The position numbers were made by a program, and so were the translations under genes. This document shows, piece by piece, positions 1 through 7,479 of a DNA stretch of 64,000 nucleotides. This DNA comes from Umezawaea beigongshangensis (GTDB taxonomy: Bacteria > Actinomycetota > Actinomycetes > Mycobacteriales > Pseudonocardiaceae), in assembly GCF_016464305.1 (NCBI RefSeq), contig NZ_JAEIOJ010000002.1:496001-560000 (forward strand), in the 5' to 3' direction. The first letter of the stretch is position 1, and the number at the start of each line of letters is the position of its first letter. The notes beneath the pieces were generated by a model. The model was not told where the DNA came from. It saw only the letters and a list, made by a program, of their open reading frames with translations, and ran no database searches.

Positions 1-1068
1 CTCCCGGAGCTGGCGCTCCAGGTCGGCCAGCCGCCGGGCGTCCACCCCGGCCTCCTCGCCGAGCTGGCGCACCAGCGCCTCCACGTCGACGTCCTCCAGC
101 CTGGCGCCGGGGTAGGACTGGCCCAGCTGCTCGGCCAGTTCGTCGATCTCGGCGAGGTCGGCCATCGCCCGCGCGCCCTCGCCCAGGCCGAGCGGGTTGC
201 TGCCGCGGAAGCGCTCCGAGCCCGACCAGTCCTCACCGGGACGCAGCCCCCGGAGCAGGGAGTCCAGCGCGGACAGCTGCTGGCCGACGGCCGGGTCGCC
301 GAACGCCCGCCGGCTCAGCTCGGACAGCTCGGCGCGCTGCTGCTCGGTCATCGAGTTGAGCATCCGCTGGGCCGCCGCCGAGCGCGCCGCCAGCGCGTCG
401 ATCAGCTCGTCCACCGTGCGCGGGTTCTCCGGGAAGAACTCGCCGTGCTCGCGCAGGAACTCCTCGAAGCGGCGAGGGGTGTCCTCGTCGCCGCGCGCGT
501 GGGCGGCGAGCAGGCCGTTGAGCGCCTCCAGCATCGCCTTGACGCGCTCGACGTCGGCCGGGCCGACGTCGCCCATCGCCTCCTTCATCCCCTGGAAGCG
601 CTGCTCCACCAGCTCGCGGCCGAGCAGGCTCTGGATCTTGTCGTAGGCCTCGCGGGCCCGCGGCGAGCGCCAGTCGTACTCGGCCAGCTCCCGGACCGCG
701 CCCGCCGTGCTGGTGGGCAGCGCGTCGAGCAGCGTCTCCCGGAACCGGGCGTCGTCGTCCGGGTCGGGGAACAGCGCCCGGCGCTCGGCCTCCACGGCCT
801 CGTCGAGCAGCCTGCGGATCTCCTGGAGCGACCCGTCGAGCCTGTTGCGGCGCTGGATCTCCGAGCGGCGCCGCCACAGCCCGGTCGTCAGGTCGTCCAG
901 GCCGCGGGTGCCCTCGACGCCGCGGCGCAGCAGTTCGCGCAGCGCGGCCTGCGGGGACGCGCCCTCCATGACCTCGCGGCCCAGCTCGTCCACCGCGGCG
1001 CGCAGGTCGACCGGCGGGGCGAGCGGGTCGGGCCCGCCGCTCCACCGCCCGTAGCGGTACCTGCTCAT
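1..1068 (-). CDS. VWA-containing protein, N-terminal part (3' end outside window)
   Basis: The reading frame is open from an ATG at 1068 down to base 1, giving 356 residues without a stop, so the gene continues beyond the window. The start (MSRYRYGRW) overlaps the stop of the upstream ATPase gene by four bases (ATGA), which implies translational coupling. The visible part is charged, alpha-helical and Arg/Glu/Leu-rich with no signal peptide or membrane segment. MoxR/chelatase-type ATPases are normally paired with a protein carrying a C-terminal von Willebrand A domain (compare the mycobacterial Rv0958-Rv0959 pair). The metal-binding DxSxS motif would lie in the missing part, so the family call rests on context. 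Confidence 0.7.
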   Translation of the reverse strand, partial: MSRYRYGRWSGGPDPLAPPVDLRAAVDELGREVMEGASPQAALRELLRRGVEGTRGLDDLTTGLWRRRSEIQRRNRLDGSLQEIRRLLDEAVEAERRALFPDPDDDARFRETLLDALPTSTAGAVRELAEYDWRSPRAREAYDKIQSLLGRELVEQRFQGMKEAMGDVGPADVERVKAMLEALNGLLAAHARGDEDTPRRFEEFLREHGEFFPENPRTVDELIDALAARSAAAQRMLNSMTEQQRAELSELSRRAFGDPAVGQQLSALDSLLRGLRPGEDWSGSERFRGSNPLGLGEGARAMADLAEIDELAEQLGQSYPGARLEDVDVEALVRQLGEEAGVDARRLADLERQLRE

Positions 1069-2462
1069 CCGTACACCGCTCGGTCGTCGTCCGCGCTGTC
1101 CTTGCCGATGTCGCGGGTCAGGTAGAGCGATTCGAGCGCCAGCTCCACGGCGGAGGCGATGCGCCCGGCCGGGTCCTTCGGGCCGACGCCCAGCCGAGCG
1201 GCCACGTCGTGCAGGACCGGCAGCTCGGGCAGCGCGGCCAGCAGGTCGGCGGCCGGGACCCGCTCACCGGTCGCGACCGGGTGACCGGCGGTGACGGCCT
1301 CGGCCAGCTCCCGCAGGTTCAGGCCGCGGAACCGCGCGCGGGCGGTGTCGGCCACGGCGCGGCGCAGCAGGTGCGTGAGCACCTCGATCTCGCGCCCCTC
1401 CTCGCCGGCCTCGAACTCGATCTTGCCGCGCAGGACCTCCGGCACGGACTCCAGGTCGATCGGCCGGGCCACCGGAGGGTGCTCCCCGGTCAGCGCGGAG
1501 CGGCGCAGGGCGGACGCCGCGACGGTCTCGGCGGCGGCGACGGCGAACCGGGCGGAGACGCCGGAGCGCTGGTCGACCGCGGAGGACTCGCGCAGGTGCC
1601 GCACGAAGCGCGCGACGACCTCCACCAGGTGGTCGCCCACCTCGGCCACCAGCGCGGCCTCCTGCTTCACGAGGTCGACCTCGGCGGCGACCTCCAGCGG
1701 GTAGTGGGTGCGCACCTCGGCGCCGAAGCGGTCCTTCAGCGGCGTGATGATGCGCCCGCGGTTGGTGTAGTCCTCCGGGTTGGCCGTGGCCACGAGCAGC
1801 ACGTCCAGGGGCAGCCGCAGGGTGTAGCCGCGGATCTGGACGTCGCGCTCCTCCATCACGTTGAGCAGCGACACCTGGATGCGCTCGGCCAGGTCGGGCA
1901 GCTCGTTGACGGCCACGACGCCGCGGTGCGCGCGCGGCAGCAGGCCGTAGTGGATGGTCTCCGGGTCGCCCAGGCTGCGGCCCTCGGCGACCTTCACCGG
2001 GTCGACGTCGCCCACCAGGTCGCCCACGGACGTGTCCGGGGTGGCGAGCTTCTCGGTGTAGCGCTCGTCGCGGTGCCGCCACTCCACGGGCAGGTCGTCG
2101 CCCAGTTCGGCGGCCCGGCGGCGGGACTCGGGGGTGATGGGCTCCAGGGGGTGCTCCCCCAGCTCGGAGCCGGCGATGACGGGGGTCCACTCGTCGAGCA
2201 GGCCGACGAGGGTGCGCAGCAGACGGGTCTTGCCCTGACCGCGCTCGCCGAGGAGCACGAAGTCGTGCCCGGCCAGCAGGGCGCGCTCCAGCTGCGGCAG
2301 GACGGTGCGGTCGAAACCGACGATGCCGGGCCAGGGGTTGCGCCCCTCGCGCAGTGCCGCCAGGAGGTTCTCCCTGATCTCGGTCTTGACGCCGCGCGGG
2401 AGGTGGCCGGCGGCACGGAGGTCGCCCGCGGTGCGCGGCAGGTTCATGGGCGCGTTGGTCAC
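1065..2462 (-). CDS. MoxR / magnesium-chelatase-type AAA+ ATPase
   Basis: Predicted AAA+ ATPase of 465 residues that probably remodels or activates a target together with the downstream VWA protein. A Walker A motif (GERGQGKTRLL) lies near residue 70 and a Walker B-like stretch (VVAVNELPDL) near 185, followed by a sensor-like ATANPEDYTNRGR. The size fits the chelatase-like subgroup (about 460 residues) better than short MoxR proteins. I chose the GTG at 2462 because a TAGCGT box ends seven bases upstream, as in a leaderless mRNA; an internal ATG at 2447 is the alternative. The substrate is unknown. This is a separate system from the moxR cluster at 40.8-43.9 kb. Confidence 0.85.
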   Translation of the reverse strand: MTNAPMNLPRTAGDLRAAGHLPRGVKTEIRENLLAALREGRNPWPGIVGFDRTVLPQLERALLAGHDFVLLGERGQGKTRLLRTLVGLLDEWTPVIAGSELGEHPLEPITPESRRRAAELGDDLPVEWRHRDERYTEKLATPDTSVGDLVGDVDPVKVAEGRSLGDPETIHYGLLPRAHRGVVAVNELPDLAERIQVSLLNVMEERDVQIRGYTLRLPLDVLLVATANPEDYTNRGRIITPLKDRFGAEVRTHYPLEVAAEVDLVKQEAALVAEVGDHLVEVVARFVRHLRESSAVDQRSGVSARFAVAAAETVAASALRRSALTGEHPPVARPIDLESVPEVLRGKIEFEAGEEGREIEVLTHLLRRAVADTARARFRGLNLRELAEAVTAGHPVATGERVPAADLLAALPELPVLHDVAARLGVGPKDPAGRIASAVELALESLYLTRDIGKDSADDDRAVYG

Positions 2463-2469
2463 CTGTACG

Positions 2470-2475
2470 ACGCTA
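2470..2475 (-). promoter_or_regulatory. -10 box for leaderless MoxR mRNA
   Basis: On the minus strand TAGCGT (TANNNT) is followed by seven bases and then the GTG at 2462. No Shine-Dalgarno sequence can fit, so the transcript is predicted to begin at or next to the start codon. Confidence 0.5.
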
Positions 2476-2499
2476 CGCACCCTCTCGGACGATTTCGAC

Positions 2500-2514
2500 G
2501 TGGAGCAGCTCCAC
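2500..2514. promoter_or_regulatory. Palindrome in divergent promoter region
   Basis: GTGGAG-CAG-CTCCAC is a perfect inverted repeat in the 71-base gap between the divergent MoxR-like and ATP-grasp genes. It could be an operator or a small hairpin; no regulator is encoded next to it. Confidence 0.3.
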
Positions 2515-2533
2515 CCGGTGCGACGATGCTCCC

Positions 2534-3346
2534 GTGATCTTCTGCTGCGATCCGGTGAACCCGACGGTCGTCGACGAGCACTTCCGGGCGGAGGCCGCCG
2601 CCGCGCCCCGCCGGGCGCTGATCGACCACGACGCCCTGTGCGGTGGTGACGCCGACCTGGCGGTGCGCCGGGTCCCGCGCGATCTGGGGCCGGTGTTCTA
2701 CCGGGGCTGGATGATCCCGGTAGTCCGCTACGCGGAGCTGGCCACCGCGCTGACCGAGCGGGGCTCCCCGCTGGCCACGAGCCCCGAGCAGTACCGCAGG
2801 GCCCACGAGCTGCCGGGCTGGTACGAGGTGTTCGCCGGGCTGACGCCGCGCAGCGCGTGGACGGACTCCTCCCGCGCGCCGCTCCCGCCGACGACCGGCG
2901 CGATGATCGTCAAGGACTGGGTGAAGTCCCGCAAGCACGAGTGGGACACCGCGTGCTTCGTGCCCGGTCCCGAGGCCGTGACCGGCGTGGTGCGGGAGTT
3001 CGTGCGGCTCCAGGGCGAGTTCCTGGCCGGTGGGGTCGTGCTGCGCGAGTTCGAGGAGTTCACCGGTCCGGAGACCCGCGTGTGGTGGGTGGACGGCGAG
3101 CCCGTGCTGGCCGGTCCGCACCCGGACGCGCCGGACGAGGCCGCCGTGCCCGGCCTCGCGGACGTGGCGCCCGCCGTGGCCGCGCTCGACTGCCGGTTCG
3201 TCACCACCGACGTCGTGCGGCGGGCCGACGGCGCGTGGCGGGTCGTGGAGGTGGGCGACGGACAGGTCAGCGACCTGCCGCGCGGGACCGATCCGACGGT
3301 CCTGCACACGGCGCTGGCACGGGCCGTGGAGAATGCCGCCCGATGA
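2534..3346 (+). CDS. ATP-grasp domain protein (DUF4343-like)
   Basis: A 270-residue soluble protein starting at GTG 2534. The C-terminal third carries features of ATP-grasp enzymes: a basic MIVKDWVKSRKHEW segment around residue 125, an acidic ETRVWWVDGEPV strand and a final VVEVGDGQVSDLP motif near residue 240, where Glu and Asp would hold Mg-ATP. This pattern fits the compact ATP-grasp family annotated as DUF4343 / R2K clade. These enzymes join a carboxylate to an amine, but the substrate here cannot be told. The stop overlaps the start of the next gene (ATGA), so the two are probably cotranslated. No clear ribosome binding site precedes the start. Confidence 0.75.
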   Translation: MIFCCDPVNPTVVDEHFRAEAAAAPRRALIDHDALCGGDADLAVRRVPRDLGPVFYRGWMIPVVRYAELATALTERGSPLATSPEQYRRAHELPGWYEVFAGLTPRSAWTDSSRAPLPPTTGAMIVKDWVKSRKHEWDTACFVPGPEAVTGVVREFVRLQGEFLAGGVVLREFEEFTGPETRVWWVDGEPVLAGPHPDAPDEAAVPGLADVAPAVAALDCRFVTTDVVRRADGAWRVVEVGDGQVSDLPRGTDPTVLHTALARAVENAAR

Positions 3347-3855
3347 GCGAGAGCGTTGACTTCACCTGGTCCCCCCAGCCCGGCGACTGGCGCGACGCGC
3401 TGCGCACGACCGTCCCGGTGTTCCGGTGGGCGCCGTGGTTCGCCGCGGTGCTGGCCGTCCTGTCGGTGGTCGTGCTGCTGCTCGGCATGCTGTGGGCCGG
3501 GGTGTTCGGTCTGGTGCTGGCCGCGGTGATCGCGGCGATGCTGCCGGTGCAGGTCACCGCGTCCTTCCGGAACCACCCGCTGGCGGCGAAGTCGGTGACG
3601 GGCAGCGCGGACGAGCACTCGCTGCGGATGACCGCGGGCGAGTCGGCCCGCAGCGAGCTGGACTGGACGCGCCTGCCCGGCTGGACGGAGACGGCGCGCG
3701 GGTTCGTGCTGCGCACCGGCGAGGGCACGGGCGCACCCGCCTACGCCGTGCCGCACCGGGCGTTCCGCGACGACGCCGACCGCGACCGGTTCCGGGCGCT
3801 GCTGACCGACCGCGTCGGCCCGGCCGCCCGCCGGTTTCCGCCGAGGGCCACGTAA
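3343..3855 (+). CDS. YcxB-like membrane protein
   Basis: A 170-residue protein whose ATG overlaps the preceding stop by four bases. Two adjacent hydrophobic helices (about residues 27-65, FAAVLAVLSVVVLLLGML and following) form a hairpin in the membrane. The remainder is a cytosolic beta-rich domain ending in AYAVPHRAF and a DADRDRFRALL helix, the usual layout of YcxB-like C-terminal domains. Function of the family is unknown. The TAA stop doubles as the first bases of a -10 box for the next gene. Confidence 0.65.
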   Translation: MSESVDFTWSPQPGDWRDALRTTVPVFRWAPWFAAVLAVLSVVVLLLGMLWAGVFGLVLAAVIAAMLPVQVTASFRNHPLAAKSVTGSADEHSLRMTAGESARSELDWTRLPGWTETARGFVLRTGEGTGAPAYAVPHRAFRDDADRDRFRALLTDRVGPAARRFPPRAT

Positions 3856-3858
3856 GGT
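3853..3858 (+). promoter_or_regulatory. -10 box for leaderless transcript
   Basis: TAAGGT lies eight bases before the GTG at 3867 and includes the TAA stop of the upstream gene. It predicts a leaderless mRNA for the conserved protein that follows. Confidence 0.4.
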
Positions 3859-3866
3859 CGGTAGGC

Positions 3867-4664
3867 GTGTCCTGTGCGAGTGCGACGCTGGTCGTCTGGA
3901 CGTCGGGTTGGCTGCACGGAGTGGCTGCCGCCGACGACGTCCTCGACGCCCTGCACACCTGGGCCGAGCTGCACGAAGTGGTCGCCGACGACGACGGCAC
4001 GGCCACGGCGCTCGACCTTCCCGGTCCCGACGAGGCCCCCGTGGGCGCCGCCCTGCTGCTGGCCGCGCTGCGGCGGGCCGGAGCCACGACCGGGCGGCTG
4101 GTCCTCCCCGTACCGGGTGACGTCCGCGGGCTCGGTGGCCGGGGACCGCTGAGCACGACGGCGCTGCGCGCCGGGGAGGCGGCCGTGCTGCCCGAGGTCG
4201 GCGTGGGCCTGGTGCCCCGGCTGGTGGCGGACGGCGTCATGCGCTGGACGGTGTTCGACCTGCCGTCCGCGTCGGGCTCCGAGCACGTGTCGATCGCCGA
4301 GGCCGAGCACGGTCTGGCGAACGCGATGCGCGACGCCGCCGCCGCGCTGGTGTCCCTCGACGTGGCGCGGCACCGGCCGAACGTGCGCGAGGAGATCACC
4401 CGGCTCTCGACCGCCCAGACGAAGCTGACCTGGCCGGACGGCATGCCGCCGCGGTCGCTGCGGGTCCTGCAGCGCGCGGCCGAGGTCGCGGCGATCCTGA
4501 CCGTCGCGGCGAGCGACGCGCCCGGTGGCGCCGTGTCGGCGTCGGCGACGCAGGCCCGCGACGACGCCCTGCGCCCGCTGTCGGAGGCCGTGCGCCGCGC
4601 GCGCTGCGCGGCCGTCGAGGAGGCCGTCCGCGTCCTGTCCGACCAGTCCGCCGGTCGGCACTGA
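3867..4664 (+). CDS. Conserved actinobacterial protein, Rv1486c-like by position
   Basis: A 265-residue protein of unknown function starting at GTG 3867 (VSCASATLVVWTS). It begins with a small hydrophobic core, has an Ala/Leu/Val-rich body and shows no membrane segment, cofactor motif or catalytic signature that I recognise. It is convergent with hemH and lies beyond the fabG-inhA-hemH operon, the position of Rv1486c in Mycobacterium tuberculosis, and its length is similar. I infer orthology from this arrangement, not from an alignment. A perfect 36-bp palindrome separates it from hemH. Confidence 0.7.
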   Translation: MSCASATLVVWTSGWLHGVAAADDVLDALHTWAELHEVVADDDGTATALDLPGPDEAPVGAALLLAALRRAGATTGRLVLPVPGDVRGLGGRGPLSTTALRAGEAAVLPEVGVGLVPRLVADGVMRWTVFDLPSASGSEHVSIAEAEHGLANAMRDAAAALVSLDVARHRPNVREEITRLSTAQTKLTWPDGMPPRSLRVLQRAAEVAAILTVAASDAPGGAVSASATQARDDALRPLSEAVRRARCAAVEEAVRVLSDQSAGRH

Positions 4665-4670
4665 CCGTCC

Positions 4671-4706
4671 GTCCGGTGGCCACCCCGGCCGGGGTGGCCA
4701 CCGGAC
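4671..4706. terminator. Bidirectional terminator, 36-bp perfect palindrome
   Basis: The left arm GTCCGGTGGCCACCCC and its exact complement flank GGCC, itself palindromic. The element sits seven bases after one stop and four bases before the convergent hemH stop, so it can end both transcripts. There is no U-tract, as is common in high-GC actinomycetes. Confidence 0.75.
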
Positions 4707-4710
4707 GCCG

Positions 4711-5760
4711 TCAGCGGCGGGCGGGACGCTTCGCGGGCTTGCAGCACAGCGGCGCGCAGGGGGCGCCGTTCAGCGTGCAGCCGCCCTCGGGGAACTCCGA
4801 CAGCTTGCGCGACGGCACGGCGTCGAGCTGCTCGCGCACCAGCTCCACGACGAGCTGGGCGAAGCGCGGGTCGGCGTTGGGGGTCGCGGCCCTGGCGAAG
4901 CCCATGCCGTGCTCCTCGGCCCGTTCGCGGGCCTCGGTGTCCAGGTCCCACACCACCTCCAGGTGGTCGGAGACGAACCCGATCGGACACACCACGATCG
5001 CGGGCACGCCCTTCGCGTGCAGCGCGTCCACGTGGTCCACGACGTCCGGCTCCAGCCACGGGATCTGCGGCGGCCCGGACCGCGACTGCCACACCACGTC
5101 GTAGTCACCCGCGCCCAGTTCGGCGGCGACGAGCCGCGACGCCTCGGCGATCTGGCGGGAGTAGCGGTGGCCGCCCTCCGCCGGCGGACCTGCGGCGGCG
5201 TCGGCCGACTCGGGCACGGAGTGCGCCGTGAACACCAGCCGGTACTCGCCGTCCAGGGTCGCCGCCGCCGCGCGCACCGCGTCGGCGAAGGCCGCGACGA
5301 ACAGCGGGTGGTCGAAGAAGTGCCGCAGCTTCAGCAGGTCGGGGGCGTCCGCTCCGACGGCGGCCCGCGCGCGCAGCACGTCGTCGTCGTACTGGCGGCA
5401 CGCCGAGTAGCCCCCGTAGGCGCTGGTGGAGAACACCAGGGCGCTGCGCACACCGGCCTCGGTCATCTCGGCGAGGGTGTCCTCGACCATCGGGTGCCAG
5501 TTGCGGTTGCCGAAGTAGATCGGCAGGTCGACGCCCCGCGCGGCCAGTTCCGCGCGGACGGCCTCGATCGCGTCCAGGTTCAGCCGGTTGATCGGGGAGA
5601 CGCCGCCGAAGTGCTGGTAGTGCTTCTCGACCTCGTCCAGGCGCTCGGGCGGCACACCCCGCCCCCTGGTCACGTTCTCCAGGAAGGGACGGACGTCCTC
5701 CGGTCCCTCCGGGCCTCCGAAGGACAGCCACAGCAGCGCGTCGTAACTCACGACGTCCAT
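4711..5760 (-). CDS. hemH: Ferrochelatase (coproporphyrin type expected)
   Basis: Inserts Fe2+ into a porphyrin in haem synthesis; in actinobacteria the substrate is normally coproporphyrin III. The 349-residue protein has the N-terminal [15 protein letters not shown] motif, VSPINRLN, and the catalytic His in VFTAHSVP near residue 190. A Cys follows YGGYSA near residue 150 and the C-terminus is Cys-rich ([15 protein letters not shown]), consistent with the [2Fe-2S] cluster known from mycobacterial ferrochelatase. Start at ATG 5760 ([10 protein letters not shown]), with AGGGTC upstream. It is third in fabG-inhA-hemH, 72 bases after inhA, with a strong hairpin in between. Confidence 0.95.
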   Translation of the reverse strand: MDVVSYDALLWLSFGGPEGPEDVRPFLENVTRGRGVPPERLDEVEKHYQHFGGVSPINRLNLDAIEAVRAELAARGVDLPIYFGNRNWHPMVEDTLAEMTEAGVRSALVFSTSAYGGYSACRQYDDDVLRARAAVGADAPDLLKLRHFFDHPLFVAAFADAVRAAAATLDGEYRLVFTAHSVPESADAAAGPPAEGGHRYSRQIAEASRLVAAELGAGDYDVVWQSRSGPPQIPWLEPDVVDHVDALHAKGVPAIVVCPIGFVSDHLEVVWDLDTEARERAEEHGMGFARAATPNADPRFAQLVVELVREQLDAVPSRKLSEFPEGGCTLNGAPCAPLCCKPAKRPARR

Positions 5761-5789
5761 CCTGACCCTGCGACGCGCGCCACGCACGA

Positions 5790-5822
5790 CCGGGGGCCGG
5801 GCGGGATCGGCCCGGCCCCCGG
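5790..5822 (-). terminator. Hairpin between inhA and hemH
   Basis: CCGGGGGCCGGGC pairs perfectly with GCCCGGCCCCCGG around a seven-base loop, just after the inhA stop. It may end part of the fabG-inhA message or protect its 3' end, so hemH may be less expressed or have its own promoter. Confidence 0.6.
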
Positions 5823-5832
5823 AACGACGGGC

Positions 5833-6600
5833 CTACAGGCCGAGGAAGTGCACGCCGCCGTCGACGAACACCATCGAGCCGGTGGTGGCCGGGAAGAAGT
5901 CCGACAGCAGGCCGACGACGGACTTCGCGACCGGCGTCGGGTCGTCGACGTCCCAGCCGAGCGGCGCGCGGTCGCTCCACATCTTCTCCAGCTCGCCGAA
6001 GCCGGGGATGGACTTCGCGGCCATCGTGCGGACCGGACCGGCCGCCACCAGGTTGACCCGGATGCCCTGCGGGCCCAGGTCGCGCGCGAGGTAGCGGTTG
6101 ACCGACTCGAAGGCGGCCTTGGCCGCGCCCATCCAGTTGTAGGCGGGCCACGCCTGGCGGGCGTCGAAGTCCAGGCCGACGATAGAGCTGCCCCGGCCGA
6201 GCAGCGGCAGGGTCGCCGCGGCGAGCGCCTTGTAGGAGTAGGCCGAGACGTGCATCGCCTTCGACACGTCCTCCCAGGGCGCGTCCATGAACGGCGCTCC
6301 GAGGCAGCTCGGCGGGGCGTAGCCGATGGCGTGGACGACGCCGTCGAGGCCGTCGACGTGCTCGCGCACCCGGTCGGCCAGCGAGTCCAGGTGCCCCTGG
6401 TCCTGCACGTCCAGCTCGACCACGGGAGCGGGCTCCGGCAGTCGCTTCGCGATCCGCTCCACCAGGCTCATGCGGCCGAAGCCGGTGAGCACGACCTGCG
6501 CCCCCTGCTCCTGCGCGACCTTGGCGACGTGGAAGGCGATCGACGCGTCGGTGATCACACCGGTGATCAGCAGTCGCTTGCCCTCGAGCAGTCCCGTCAC
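5833..6600 (-). CDS. inhA: Enoyl-ACP reductase (NADH), InhA type
   Basis: Reduces the trans-2-enoyl-ACP intermediate in type II fatty acid elongation; in mycobacteria this is the isoniazid target. The 255-residue protein has the Rossmann start [20 protein letters not shown], a phenylalanine in [16 protein letters not shown], and the Tyr-x6-Lys pair (YNWMGAAK) matching Tyr158 and Lys165 of InhA. It ends with a DGGVHFLGL tail. The start is GTG 6600, supported by GGAGG seven bases upstream. It lies 59 bases after fabG on the same strand. The [20 protein letters not shown] region reads as InhA-like, not Gram-negative FabI-like. Confidence 0.95.
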   Translation of the reverse strand: MTGLLEGKRLLITGVITDASIAFHVAKVAQEQGAQVVLTGFGRMSLVERIAKRLPEPAPVVELDVQDQGHLDSLADRVREHVDGLDGVVHAIGYAPPSCLGAPFMDAPWEDVSKAMHVSAYSYKALAAATLPLLGRGSSIVGLDFDARQAWPAYNWMGAAKAAFESVNRYLARDLGPQGIRVNLVAAGPVRTMAAKSIPGFGELEKMWSDRAPLGWDVDDPTPVAKSVVGLLSDFFPATTGSMVFVDGGVHFLGL

Positions 6601-6659
6601 TTGCGTTCCTCCGTTGGAAAGGTGCCTCATCGGGTGAATCCGGGCGGTCGGACGACCGG

Positions 6660-7400
<741 letters not shown>

Positions 7401-7479
7401 TCACCGCTGGTTGACGGGGCGAGGCTATCTGCTACCCCCGAGTACTCCGCCACCGGTGAGACCAGATCACAATCGGCGG

